NCBI GenBank assembly: GCA_902491215.1
Contig: CABUGV010000003.1
Location: 75,519 to 139,518, forward strand
Length of the DNA: 64,000 nt
Direction of reading: 5' to 3'
DNA from: 43-108 sp001915545
Lineage (GTDB): Bacteria > Bacteroidota > Bacteroidia > Bacteroidales > Bacteroidaceae
The notes below the pieces were generated by a model, which saw nothing but the letters and a program-made list of their open reading frames with translations, did not search any database and was not told the DNA's origin. Of this stretch, positions 35,211-44,253 are shown piece after piece. Each line of letters begins with the position of its first letter. The stretch's first letter is position 1. A program made the translations under genes and the position numbers.

Positions 35211-37604
35211 ATGAAAAGAATATTCATATTTGATAGAGCGGTTGCATTGATAGTCCTATTTTCGTGTTTTTTGTCTGCTGTAGCCGTAGACGGCTATAAA
35301 GTTAGTGGACGAGTTGTCGACAAGATTTCGCGCACTCCGGTTGTCTATGCCTTGGTTTCTGTAGTAGGAAGCAATGAAAGCAAAGCTTTTACCGATACTC
35401 TTGGAATGTTTGTAATAGAGAATGTTACACCAGGTGTGAAGCGCTTTTCAGTAGAATGTATGGGCTATAAGTCATTGGTGTCTTCGGAATATATAGTTTC
35501 TGCCAATCTTCCCTTCATAGAATTGGAAATAGAGGAAGACCCTTCTACCATAAGCGATATCACTGTGACGGCTTCATCGCTCAGACGTGATCGCGAAAGT
35601 CCGGTCAGCATGCAGATTATCGGTATAGGCGATATAGAGAAAAGTCCTGGAGGCAACAGAGATATTTCCAGAATTGTCCGCAACAGTCCTGGTGTGGCTT
35701 TTTCTCCTGTCGGTTACCGCAACGACTTGATTGTACGAGGAGGCGGTCCGTCGGAAAACCGATTTTTCATGGACGGAATAGAGATTCCGAACATAAATCA
35801 TTTTGCCACGCAGGGAGCTTCAGGAGGTCCGGTAAGCATACTCAAAGCCGATCTTGTCCGTGAGGTGCAGTTCTATACCGGTGTTTTCCCTGTAGATAAG
35901 GCAGGAGCTCTCAGTTCGGCCATGGACATCAGGCTTCGTGAAGGCAATCCCGACGGTTATGGCTTCAAGGCTACACTGGGAGCTTCTGAGGTTTCGTTGA
36001 GCGGCGACGGGCACATTGGTAAGAATACTACATACCTTTTTTCATTGCGCCAGTCTTATCTGCAGTTATTGTTCAAAATGCTCGGGTTGCCTTTTCTTCC
36101 TAACTTCATAGACGGACAGTTCAAGGTCAAGACACGCATAGACAAGTCCAACGAGGTTGAATTTCTCGGATTGGCAGGCATCGATGATATGAAGCTGAAT
36201 ACAGACGAAAAAGGTGAAGATGCGGAATACCTGCTCAGCTACCTGCCTCGCATAACACAGCAGACATTCACTGTTGGAACTGTTTACCGTCACTATTCAG
36301 AACATGGAGTACAGACTTTGTCACTTGGCTACAACTATCTCGGGAACCAGAACAAGAAATACTTCAACAATGATAAGTCCGATCCGGCCAACCTTACTTT
36401 GGATTTAAGTTCGCGTGAACAGAAACTCACGTTGAGAGCAGAGAACAAATCATACGGTGAACGTTGGCGTCTTACCGAGGGCGTGGAAATGTTCTATTCC
36501 GATTATTATAACAGAACGCGTCAGAAGATTTACAATACAGATCCATCGCTGAACGATTATAGGACAAATCTAGGACTTTTTGGTGCGGCGCTTTATGCTT
36601 CAGCTCAGTACACATCGTCCGACGAACGTTTCAGGGCTACTTTAGGTTTGCGTACCGACGGTTCCGGGTATAGTTCGTCTTTATCGCGCTTTTGGGAAAA
36701 CATATCGCCAAATCTTTCTCTTTCATATATGTTTGTTCCGGAGTGGTCTGTCAATGCCGGTGCCGGAATATATCATCAGTTGCCGGCTCTTACTTCGCTG
36801 GGGTATAAAGATAATTCTGGAAGATATGTCAATAAAGGATTGCGCTATCAGCAGGTTGCAAATGTCAGTTTGGGAGTGTCGTGGAATCATGATGAACGTA
36901 TAATGGCTACAGCAGAGGCTTTCTTCAAGAGCTATTCTCGTATGCCTTTATCGCTCACCGACAGCATTCCGCTTGCGTGCAAGGGCAACGATTATGGTGT
37001 TGTCGGCAATGAGGCCCTTGCGCCCGATGCTTCAGGTTTGGCATACGGAGTCGAAGCTTCTTTGAGGTGGCAGATACCAGACCGTTTGACGCTGATATCA
37101 ACTTTTACGTTTTATAGGAGCAAATTCAGAAACGGTCCTGATGAAAAATATTTCTCTTCTGCATGGGACAACAGATTCATAGGAAACATCTGCGGTACGT
37201 ACGATTTTCCACACAATTGGAGCTTGGGTGCCAGATTGAGCGTCATAGGAGGTGCACCATACACGCCTTACGATGTCGACAAGTCGTCGCTTGTAGAAGC
37301 CTGGGATGCTCAAGGAAGACCGTACTACGATTATTCCCGTTACAATGAAGGCCGTCTCGATGCTTTCTGTCAGCTTGATTTGCGCGTCGACAAAAATTAT
37401 TATTTCAAAGGGTGGTCTTTAGGCTTGTATGTTGATATACAGAATGTCACAGCAAGCGTACTTCATCAGCCGGATGTGCTTATGAGCACCGGCGTAATTG
37501 AAAATCCGTCGGCACCGCTTTCCGAACAGAGATATAAAATGAAATACATTTCGCAGGACAGCGGTACGCTGCTTCCTTCGATAGGTGTGACAGTACAGTT
37601 CTGA
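35211..37604 (+). CDS. TonB-dependent receptor with carboxypeptidase-like N-terminal domain
   Basis: The 797-aa outer-membrane receptor has a signal peptide (to about residue 25) and then a CarboxypepD_reg-like domain (YKVSGRVVDKISRTPVVYAL). The plug domain carries SPGVAFSPVGYRNDLIVRGG and FMDGIEIPN. A 22-strand barrel follows and ends in an aromatic residue (GVTVQF). No SusD partner is adjacent, so it is more likely a metal, siderophore or small-molecule receptor than a glycan SusC. The ligand is unknown. It stands alone between rpsP (divergent) and a convergent TPR gene. Confidence 0.9.
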   Translation: MKRIFIFDRAVALIVLFSCFLSAVAVDGYKVSGRVVDKISRTPVVYALVSVVGSNESKAFTDTLGMFVIENVTPGVKRFSVECMGYKSLVSSEYIVSANLPFIELEIEEDPSTISDITVTASSLRRDRESPVSMQIIGIGDIEKSPGGNRDISRIVRNSPGVAFSPVGYRNDLIVRGGGPSENRFFMDGIEIPNINHFATQGASGGPVSILKADLVREVQFYTGVFPVDKAGALSSAMDIRLREGNPDGYGFKATLGASEVSLSGDGHIGKNTTYLFSLRQSYLQLLFKMLGLPFLPNFIDGQFKVKTRIDKSNEVEFLGLAGIDDMKLNTDEKGEDAEYLLSYLPRITQQTFTVGTVYRHYSEHGVQTLSLGYNYLGNQNKKYFNNDKSDPANLTLDLSSREQKLTLRAENKSYGERWRLTEGVEMFYSDYYNRTRQKIYNTDPSLNDYRTNLGLFGAALYASAQYTSSDERFRATLGLRTDGSGYSSSLSRFWENISPNLSLSYMFVPEWSVNAGAGIYHQLPALTSLGYKDNSGRYVNKGLRYQQVANVSLGVSWNHDERIMATAEAFFKSYSRMPLSLTDSIPLACKGNDYGVVGNEALAPDASGLAYGVEASLRWQIPDRLTLISTFTFYRSKFRNGPDEKYFSSAWDNRFIGNICGTYDFPHNWSLGARLSVIGGAPYTPYDVDKSSLVEAWDAQGRPYYDYSRYNEGRLDAFCQLDLRVDKNYYFKGWSLGLYVDIQNVTASVLHQPDVLMSTGVIENPSAPLSEQRYKMKYISQDSGTLLPSIGVTVQF

Positions 37605-37633
37605 AATGTTTCGTGCATTTCAGAACTTCTTTT

Positions 37634-39106
37634 TCAGCTTTGTCTGTTCTTGCTGATAAGATAGTTGTAGTATTCCTCAGGCTTTATGCCCTTGAACATG
37701 TCGCCGAATATGCCCTTTAGAATATTCGGGCAGTTTTCGCAGGCTTCCTTCAGATACATGAGGAATTTTTCAGTGTTGTCCATTTTTATCATGCATAATG
37801 CCAGATATGCATACGCTTCATCGCATCTGGGTTCGAATTCCCTGTAGAGCAGAAGGTTGTTGAGCAACGCTGATGCTTCATCATACAATTCGCGCGCCAT
37901 GAGCCGTGATGCCGCTGTTATGATGCATTTGGTGAATTTTCCAGAAATGCCGAAAGCCTTCATGCATACGCGTATCGCTTCGTCGGCACTGTCGCTTACG
38001 GTTGTAATTTCGCATTTGAGCTGCATGAACGATTCTTCGCTGTCTATGATGGAGCAAGCCTCGTCAATCTCTTTCACGGCGCCTGCCGTTTCTCCTTTAA
38101 GAAGCAGTGCGTTGGCTTTCTCATAGCATGCCCAAGCATACAGTTCCCTGTCCACTATGGTGCTGTCGTATGTCTCCTTGGCACTTTCCATTATGTCAAC
38201 GGCTTCATCGTATTTGCCGCATTCAACCAGACATATACCCATGTTGAGCAGGTGGCTTTTGTCTTTTGTTATGTCGGTATACTTCTTGAAATATCTGTAT
38301 GCCTCTTCATAATTGGTTTTGACAAACATGCACTGGGCTTTTGTCAGCAGTGCCATTGAGTCTTCCGGATCGATTGCAAGTGCAAATTCAGATGCTTCTT
38401 CCGCCTCGTCGGTCTTGTCTGTGAAAAGCAATGCTGTGGACAACGTGCTCCATCCACCTTTTATATATGGATTTGTGTCGAGTATCTTGGTGTACAGAGA
38501 AGCAAGTGTGCCGTACAGGCTGGCTTCCTTGCAGATGTCCACAAGTTCCATGTCGTTCGAGTCGCCGTTAAGCGGAGAATTTTTTTCAATATATTCCTCT
38601 ATCCATCTTTCTGTTACCTTGATGCTTCCTGAAATTTCGTATATGGAGTTTATGACTCTTGCATACGCATCTTTCATGTCGTCCTTGTTTCCTTTCGATT
38701 CCGATTCTTCGATTTCAAGCCACTGCCTGAACAGGTCTTCCGCCTTTTGCATATTAGGCGGCATTTCTGTCAGTGCCAGCTGTCCGTTGATGAACAGCAA
38801 GTCCTGCTCTCCGCAACCAGCCTGTTCTTCTGCAATCTTTCGAGCTGTGTCGTAGTCGCCCTTGAATATGGCTATTCCGGCCTTGCTTATGTTGAGCAGC
38901 GGATCCCCGCGATGCATGGACAGTCCTCTTTCGATGGCTTTTTCTGATGCTTTCATGTCCTGTATGCTCATGTAATAGTCCGATATATCGAGAAAATCAT
39001 CTACATCCATATAAAGAGGAATGTTCTGTTTTTCCGACATCTCGTAGCTGGCCAGTGTGTCGCGGAACTCTGGTGAATTGAAGAAATCCTTGTCGTCTTC
39101 GGTCAT
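37634..39106 (-). CDS. TPR-repeat protein
   Basis: The 490-aa protein has no signal peptide or transmembrane segment and consists of degenerate tetratricopeptide repeats. Examples are YMSIQDMKASEKAIERGLSM, LLFTDKTDEAEEASEFALAI and CLVECGKYDEAVDIMESAKE. Such repeats serve protein-protein contacts; no enzymatic motif is visible. It lies downstream of glnS with a strong hairpin between them, so it may have its own transcript. Confidence 0.8.
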   Translation of the reverse strand: MTEDDKDFFNSPEFRDTLASYEMSEKQNIPLYMDVDDFLDISDYYMSIQDMKASEKAIERGLSMHRGDPLLNISKAGIAIFKGDYDTARKIAEEQAGCGEQDLLFINGQLALTEMPPNMQKAEDLFRQWLEIEESESKGNKDDMKDAYARVINSIYEISGSIKVTERWIEEYIEKNSPLNGDSNDMELVDICKEASLYGTLASLYTKILDTNPYIKGGWSTLSTALLFTDKTDEAEEASEFALAIDPEDSMALLTKAQCMFVKTNYEEAYRYFKKYTDITKDKSHLLNMGICLVECGKYDEAVDIMESAKETYDSTIVDRELYAWACYEKANALLLKGETAGAVKEIDEACSIIDSEESFMQLKCEITTVSDSADEAIRVCMKAFGISGKFTKCIITAASRLMARELYDEASALLNNLLLYREFEPRCDEAYAYLALCMIKMDNTEKFLMYLKEACENCPNILKGIFGDMFKGIKPEEYYNYLISKNRQS

Positions 39107-39155
39107 CTTGTCAATAGTATCTTGGATAGTTGGGTCGTTTGTATATAATCATAAA

Positions 39156-39214
39156 AAGGAGATAAGTCTGCATTTAATGCCGTTTTGAGGCGCAAGGTGC
39201 AGACTTAGCTCCTT
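39156..39214. terminator. Terminator between glnS and the TPR gene
   Basis: Bases 39156-39172 pair with 39198-39214 over 17 positions with one mismatch. On the minus strand the stem follows the glnS stop by 31 bp and is followed by an A/T-rich tail. Confidence 0.7.
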
Positions 39215-39244
39215 ATTTTCATTGTCCTTCAGTAGGGTTAAGTG

Positions 39245-40948
39245 TCATTTCTTTGCTTTGGCCCAATTGTCTCTCAGTCCTACTGTACGGTTGAAGATCA
39301 TGTGATCAGACGTAGAGTCCTTGTCTGGAGTGAAGTAGCCCAGACGCTGGAACTGGAGATAGTCGAGCGGCTTGAACTCTGTGAGGTATTTTTCCACGTA
39401 GCATCCCGTCTTCACTTCGAGCGAGTTCGGGTTGAGCAAATCTCTGAAGTCGCGTTCGTCGGCCGAAGGATTCTCCACCATGAAGAGGCGGTCGTAGAGT
39501 CTTACTTCTGCCGGGAGGCAGTGGTTGCGGCTCAGCCAGTGGAGCGTAGCCTTCACCTTGCGGTTTGCGTCAGGCATTCCGCTCTTTGTGTTGGCATCGT
39601 ATTCGCAGAATATTTCTTCCACATTGCCTTCAGCATCTTTCTTTATGCCTGTACACTTTATGATGTATGCGTTCTTCAGTCTCACTTCTCTTCCTACGCT
39701 GAGACGGTAGAAATTCTTAGGAGCATCTTCCATGAAGTCTTCGCGTTCGATCCACAGCTCGCGGCTGAACTCGATGTTGTGTTTCTTGCTCTGCGGATCC
39801 TCCGGATTGTCAATAGCCTCCATCTCTTCAACCTGTCCTTCAGGGTAGTTGGTGATAGTCAGCTTGACAGGGTTGAGCACGGCGCTTACACGTGTAGCTC
39901 TTGCGTTGAGGTCTTCTCTTACTGCAGCCTCGAGGAGTGCGAAGTCGTTGAGAGCTTCGTATTTTGTATATCCGATCATGTTGATGAACTTGCGGATAGA
40001 TTCAGGGCTGTAGCCACGGCGTCTGAAACCGCAGATTGTCGGCATTCGTGGATCGTCCCAACCAGAAACGAGACCTTCTTTGACGAGTGCAAGAAGCTTG
40101 CGCTTGCTCATCACTGTATATGTGAGGTTGAGTCGGTTGAACTCGATCTGACGCGGACGGTTGTCATTGAGATCCTTGCCCTCCTTGAGCTCGTCGATGA
40201 AGTAGTTGTAGAGCGGGCGGTGAACCTCGAACTCAAGAGTACAGATAGAGTGGGTTACACCTTCGAAATAGTCGCTCTGTCCGTGGGCAAAGTCGTACAT
40301 AGGGTAGGCGTTCCACTTTGTACCTGTGCGGTGGTGGGGAGTCTTTATGATTCGGTAGATGATAGGGTCGCGGAAATGCATGTTCGGGCTTGTCATGTCG
40401 ATTTTGGCTCTGAGCACCATCGATCCTTCCTCGAATTCGCCCTTGTTCATTCTTTCGAACAAATCCAGGCTCTCTTCAACCGGTCTGTTTCTGTACGGAC
40501 TCTCCGTACCAGGCTGCTGAGGTGTTCCTCTCTGCTGTTCTATGATCTCTTTAGGCTGTTCGTCTATATAAGCTTTGCCTTCCTTTATGAGACGTACGGC
40601 AAAGTCCCAAAGCTGCTGGAAATAGTCGGAAGCATAGTATATGTTGCCCCATTTGAATCCGAGCCACTGAATGTCTTCCTTGATGGCGTCTACATATTCA
40701 ACGTCCTCTTTTGAAGGGTTTGTGTCGTCGAATCTGAGGTTGCACACACCGCCATGAGCTGCGGCGATGCCGAAGTCAATGCATATTGCCTTGGCATGTC
40801 CTATGTGCAGGTAGCCGTTTGGTTCCGGCGGAAAACGTGTCTGTATTCTGCCTCCGTTCTTACCCTCTTGTAGATCTTTCATCACTGCATCTTCTACGAA
40901 GTTGAGCGATTTCTTTTCTGTCTTTTCGTTTTTGGCTTCTTCAGTCAT
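39245..40948 (-). CDS. glnS: Glutaminyl-tRNA synthetase
   Basis: GlnRS charges tRNA-Gln. The 567-aa class I enzyme has RFPPEPNGYLHIGHAKA (HIGH at residues 48-51), the Gln-specific segment LRFDDTNPSKEDVEYV, and the KMSKS-type VMSKRKL. A C-terminal anticodon-binding beta-barrel domain follows (REDFMEDAPKNFYRL). Length is normal. An open antisense frame lies over it but has no supporting features. Confidence 0.97.
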   Translation of the reverse strand: MTEEAKNEKTEKKSLNFVEDAVMKDLQEGKNGGRIQTRFPPEPNGYLHIGHAKAICIDFGIAAAHGGVCNLRFDDTNPSKEDVEYVDAIKEDIQWLGFKWGNIYYASDYFQQLWDFAVRLIKEGKAYIDEQPKEIIEQQRGTPQQPGTESPYRNRPVEESLDLFERMNKGEFEEGSMVLRAKIDMTSPNMHFRDPIIYRIIKTPHHRTGTKWNAYPMYDFAHGQSDYFEGVTHSICTLEFEVHRPLYNYFIDELKEGKDLNDNRPRQIEFNRLNLTYTVMSKRKLLALVKEGLVSGWDDPRMPTICGFRRRGYSPESIRKFINMIGYTKYEALNDFALLEAAVREDLNARATRVSAVLNPVKLTITNYPEGQVEEMEAIDNPEDPQSKKHNIEFSRELWIEREDFMEDAPKNFYRLSVGREVRLKNAYIIKCTGIKKDAEGNVEEIFCEYDANTKSGMPDANRKVKATLHWLSRNHCLPAEVRLYDRLFMVENPSADERDFRDLLNPNSLEVKTGCYVEKYLTEFKPLDYLQFQRLGYFTPDKDSTSDHMIFNRTVGLRDNWAKAKK

Positions 40949-41055
40949 TTTCCGGTATTTTATTTGTTTGAATTTCTTTTTTTTGCTTTTGCTGTATCTG
41001 CTATTGACGCAGCATATATATATTATAAGGTATAATTTGCCTTAAATAACTTTTG

Positions 41056-41063
41056 CAAAAATA
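41056..41063 (-). promoter_or_regulatory. glnS -7 box
   Basis: The minus strand reads TATTTTTG (TAnnTTTG), about 108 bp upstream of the glnS ATG. No good -33 element stands at the usual distance. Confidence 0.45.
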
Positions 41064-41168
41064 CTAAAGTTTTTTGTATGTTATTGCAGGGGTATGTATT
41101 TATTGGGGCTTTATGCCCATACTTTTTGTTGTTTTTGATGTGTTTCGCTAAAGAATTCAAATGCCTCC

Positions 41169-41234
41169 GGGCGCTCACGCTGTAATTTTCTAGCGCTCGG
41201 AACGGACGCCGCGAGCGCCCGCAATTAGAATACT
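41169..41234 (+). repeat. 22-bp-period intergenic repeat array, locus B (3 units)
   Basis: Units start at 41169 (GGGCGCTCACGC), 41191 (TAGCGCTCGGAA) and 41213 (GAGCGCCCGCAA), exactly 22 bp apart, each followed by a variable, partly A/T-rich half. It lies upstream of glnS in a 564-bp gap. The consensus, orientation and period are those of the arrays at 14711 and 59748. Confidence 0.7.
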
Positions 41235-41383
41235 GCTTGGATCAGTTTAAAACTGCACTATTAATTTACAGGTTAGATTTGTTGCAAACAAGGCTGATTA
41301 TTGTATGGATTGGAATTTTTTTTACAGCTTTTATCACGATTTCATGCAAAAAAACTCTCATTTATGTTATTTGACATATAAAA

Positions 41384-41511
41384 AGGCTTTTTTTATATCA
41401 GAAAAAGCCTCACCTTTGTAACCGTTATCCTGAAAACAATCTTTTTACCTTAAAAAAACTAATACCTATTGAACATACTGAAAACGCGTCTTTGTGATAA
41501 AGACGCGTTTT
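41384..41511 (+). ncRNA. Candidate small noncoding RNA (unassigned)
   Basis: The gap between glnS and the dagK-like gene holds a hairpin (AGGCTTTTT 41384-41392 with AAAAAGCCT 41402-41410), a ~70-nt unstructured A/C/T-rich stretch, and a strong hairpin plus T run ending at 41511-41514. No plus-strand gene explains this terminator. A TAGATTTG box at 41274-41281 or CACCTTTG near 41411 could start a transcript of ~90-230 nt. I cannot assign it to a known RNA family. It could also merely be the dagK terminator read backwards. Confidence 0.35.
41481..41511. terminator. Strong terminator hairpin next to the dagK-like gene end
   Basis: AAAACGCGTCTTT (41481-41493) pairs perfectly with AAAGACGCGTTTT (41499-41511) around a 5-nt loop. 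On the plus strand it is followed by TTTAATTTTT. On the minus strand it directly follows the stop of the kinase gene. Confidence 0.85.
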
Positions 41512-41512
41512 T

Positions 41513-42565
41513 TTAATTTTTACCGGTAAGTTTCTTTTTTATGTTTCTGTTGAACTTTTGTATCTGCTGGTTACGTTTCTGTATCATTACCTCTGACTTC
41601 ATGTACATGTCGTTGAAATGTTCAACAATCATGTTCTGAAGATTTCCTGCTACATCTTTCCAGCCTTCGCTGTCGCTGCATACACACTTGAGCGCATTCG
41701 GCACAATCTCGACGCAGATATCCTTGTCGGTCATTATCGGATCGCCGTCGTAGTGTATTACACCTGGTTTCTCGCGGTGAACCATGAGTTTTCGGCATCT
41801 GAAGCTCTTTATTCGGCTGTTCTGGTCGATGGTTCCGTTGAATAGCTGTATGGCTATCGTTGGGGCATCGATAACTGTGAATGGTTCAATGATGGTCACG
41901 TCCATAAGGCCGTCGCTGACTGAAGCCTTAGGCGCAATGTAGGCGTTGTTGCCGTATTGCGATGCATTGGCACATGATATGAGAAATGCTTTGTGTACTC
42001 TGTGCTCCTCTTTGTCGTCAATTAACTCGATGTCGTATGTCTCGGGATTGTAGTTGAGTCCGCTGCGCAGAATGTTTTCAATATATGTCATAGGACCTCG
42101 GCGTCCTGCCTGGGCGAACTTCATGGATATGAAGGCGTCGAACCCCATTCCGCATGTGCAGAAAAAAGGAATGTTGTTGACCTTTCCATAATCCATCGTG
42201 CGTATGTTCATTCTGTTGAGCATGGCTATGGCGCGTGAAGACTCCATAGGTATGTGCAGATGGCGGGCTAGGCCGTTGCCCGAACCGCAAGGTATTATGG
42301 CCAGTGCAGTGTCGGTGTTGACAAGAGCCTTGGCCGTTTCGTTCACTGTGCCGTCGCCTCCGACAGCGCAGACCACCGAAACGTTGTCGGCGGCGGCCTT
42401 GGCCGCTATTTCAGTTGCGTGGCCCTGGTATTCAGTCTTGCAGATATCGAATGATGTGTATATGTTCTTGTCAAGAAGCCTGTTGATCTGATCAACGATG
42501 TGCTCTTTTCCGGTTGTTCCTGATTTTGGGTTTATAATGAATACAGCTTTTTTGTTCTCGTTCAT
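41513..42565 (-). CDS. Diacylglycerol/sphingosine-kinase-like lipid kinase
   Basis: The 350-aa DAGK_cat protein starts MNENKKAVFIINPKSGTTGK. It carries the nucleotide loop AVGGDGTVNETAKAL (residues 68-80) and IIPCGSGNGLARHLHIP. Family members phosphorylate diacylglycerol or sphingoid bases at the membrane. It is divergent from the serine palmitoyltransferase gene, which makes a sphingoid-base or ceramide substrate attractive, but that is inference. The long C-terminal tail is basic (NRNIKKKLTGKN). Confidence 0.85.
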   Translation of the reverse strand: MNENKKAVFIINPKSGTTGKEHIVDQINRLLDKNIYTSFDICKTEYQGHATEIAAKAAADNVSVVCAVGGDGTVNETAKALVNTDTALAIIPCGSGNGLARHLHIPMESSRAIAMLNRMNIRTMDYGKVNNIPFFCTCGMGFDAFISMKFAQAGRRGPMTYIENILRSGLNYNPETYDIELIDDKEEHRVHKAFLISCANASQYGNNAYIAPKASVSDGLMDVTIIEPFTVIDAPTIAIQLFNGTIDQNSRIKSFRCRKLMVHREKPGVIHYDGDPIMTDKDICVEIVPNALKCVCSDSEGWKDVAGNLQNMIVEHFNDMYMKSEVMIQKRNQQIQKFNRNIKKKLTGKN

Positions 42566-42605
42566 AAAGATATATACTGCAGATTAATATACATGTGATA
42601 CGTTA

Positions 42606-42637
42606 CAAAGTTACTATTTTTACATGTCGTCTTGAAA
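42606..42637 (-). promoter_or_regulatory. Promoter of the lipid kinase gene
   Basis: The minus strand has TAACTTTG (42606-42613) with TTTC (42634-42637) separated by 20 bp. The leader would be about 35 nt. Confidence 0.6.
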
Positions 42638-42682
42638 TATTGTACTATCAGTTTTTGTCTGTGGAGCATATTTTTTGAATAA

Positions 42683-42716
42683 TTTGAACAAAAACAATTT
42701 TTTTATATTAACTTTG
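42683..42716 (+). promoter_or_regulatory. spt promoter
   Basis: TTTG (42683-42686) and TAACTTTG (42709-42716) are separated by 22 bp, slightly long. The start site would be near 42722, giving a structured leader of about 130 nt before ATG 42853. Confidence 0.6.
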
Positions 42717-42718
42717 CA

Positions 42719-42833
42719 GCCTGCCTTGATGTATGGGCAGGTAATAAAAAATTAGATTAAACATTAATATTGTGAGATAGCTTTCGGGTTTCGTGTAAGC
42801 TTGTGTCAAACAGGATTCAGGCTCGCCCGAAAG
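42719..42833 (+). promoter_or_regulatory. Structured 5' leader of spt
   Basis: The predicted leader begins with a hairpin (CCTGCC 42720-42725 with GGCAGG 42736-42741). Just before the start codon it contains an 8-bp stem, CTTTCGGG (42781-42788) with CCCGAAAG (42826-42833), enclosing GTTT/AAAC pairs. The stem ends 19 nt before the ATG. It does not match a riboswitch that I recognise. Confidence 0.4.
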
Positions 42834-42852
42834 TGTGCACAAAAAAATGACT

Positions 42853-44040
42853 ATGGGTTTATTACAAGAGAAATTAAGTAAGTATAGAGAACCTCAGAAA
42901 TACATGGCTATGGGGGTTTATCCTTACTTTAGGGAAATTGACAGTCATCAGGACACAGTGGTGACAATGAGTGGCAAGAAGGTGCTTATGTTCGGTTCAA
43001 ACTCATACATGGGTTTGACTTACGACAAGCGTATCGTTGAGGCGGCGATCAATGCCACCAAGAAGTATGGCACCGGATGTGCAGGTTCGAGATTCCTCAA
43101 TGGTACACTCGACCTCCATATACAGCTCGAGCATGAGCTTGCAGAGTTCGTCGGAAAGGACGAGGCTCTGGTGTATTCAACAGGATTTACTGTAAACGAA
43201 GGTGTTGTTTCTTGTCTTACAGGAAGAAACGACTACATCCTTGGAGATGACAGAGACCATGCTTCTATTGTTGACGGACGTCGTCTTTCATATTCGACTT
43301 TCCTTCACTACAAGCACAATGACATGGCCGACCTTGAGCGCGAGCTCAAGAGATGCCGTCCTGAAGCCATCAAGCTTATTGTTACTGACGGACTTTTCTC
43401 TATGGAAGGTGACCTTGCGAAACTTCCTGAAATCGTAGAGCTCAAGAAGAAGTACAATGCTTCTATTCTTGTTGACGAAGCTCACGGTATCGGTGTCTTC
43501 GGACGCAACGGACGCGGTACTTGCGACCACTTCGGTGTTACAGACGATGTTGACCTCATCATGGGTACATTCAGTAAGTCGCTCGCATCTATCGGAGGTT
43601 TCATCGCTTCTGACAAAGATACAATCAACTGGTTGAGACACAACTCAAGAACATACATATTCAGTGCCAGCAACACTCCTGCAGCTACAGCTGCTGCAAT
43701 GGAGGCTCTGCACATCATACAGCAGGAGCCTGAGCGTCAGGAAAACCTCTGGAAGGTTACAAACTATGCTCTTAAGCTCTTCAAGGAAGCTGGATTTGAG
43801 ATCGGTGATACAGAAAGCCCTATCATTCCGCTTTATGTTCATGATGTTGCAAAGACATTCGAAGTTACTAAGCTTGCATTTGACAACGGAATTTTCATCA
43901 ACCCTGTAATTCCGCCAGCATGTGCTCCTCAGGATACACTCGTACGTGTTGCTCTCATGGCTACACATACATTCGAGCAGGTTGAGACATGTGTGGAAGT
44001 TCTCTCAAAGTGCTTCAAGCAGCTTGGAATACTTAAATAA
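42853..44040 (+). CDS. spt: Serine palmitoyltransferase (sphingolipid synthesis)
   Basis: SPT condenses serine and a fatty acyl thioester to 3-ketosphinganine, the first step of sphingolipid synthesis characteristic of Bacteroidales. The 395-aa alpha-oxoamine synthase has the PLP lysine in TFSKSLASIGGF (Lys242), the segment ILVDEAHGIGVFGRNGRG, and DDRDHASIVDG with the PLP-stacking histidine. Upstream ATG 42847 and GTG 42835 are in frame. ATG 42853 (MGLLQEKLSKY) fits homologues best. It is divergent from a lipid kinase gene. Confidence 0.93.
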   Translation: MGLLQEKLSKYREPQKYMAMGVYPYFREIDSHQDTVVTMSGKKVLMFGSNSYMGLTYDKRIVEAAINATKKYGTGCAGSRFLNGTLDLHIQLEHELAEFVGKDEALVYSTGFTVNEGVVSCLTGRNDYILGDDRDHASIVDGRRLSYSTFLHYKHNDMADLERELKRCRPEAIKLIVTDGLFSMEGDLAKLPEIVELKKKYNASILVDEAHGIGVFGRNGRGTCDHFGVTDDVDLIMGTFSKSLASIGGFIASDKDTINWLRHNSRTYIFSASNTPAATAAAMEALHIIQQEPERQENLWKVTNYALKLFKEAGFEIGDTESPIIPLYVHDVAKTFEVTKLAFDNGIFINPVIPPACAPQDTLVRVALMATHTFEQVETCVEVLSKCFKQLGILK

Positions 44041-44071
44041 TCAAGAACCTTTAGTTTGATAGATTATATCG

Positions 44072-44113
44072 CATCCGGACAAGATTGAAAAATTTTGTTC
44101 GGATGTTTTTTTT
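44072..44113 (+). terminator. spt terminator
   Basis: CATCCGGACAA (44072-44082) pairs with TTGTTCGGATG (44095-44105), with one G-U pair, followed by eight T. Confidence 0.85.
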
Positions 44114-44253
44114 GTGTTTAAGCGGTTTGCTGCATTTCAGCAGAAAAGTTGCCCGTAATAAGATGAGTTTGGATTGATGTTGTGAGGCCAAATGGGTGAC
44201 AATACTCAACTTTAGAGAGTATGAATTTTAAATCTGAACATCATAAAATACTG
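44114..44253. other. Intergenic segment, nothing recognised
   Basis: No ORF, repeat or promoter could be supported between the two terminators that end spt and the convergent S9 peptidase gene. Confidence 0.4.

Noticed and set aside
39242..40714. A 490-codon plus-strand open frame over glnS
   Set aside because: It is antisense to a complete glutaminyl-tRNA synthetase, with shadow-type composition and no recognisable motif.
42835..42852. GTG 42835 or ATG 42847 as the spt start
   Set aside because: Homologous serine palmitoyltransferases begin with MGLLQEKL, which corresponds to ATG 42853. The GTG would also overlap the leader hairpin end.
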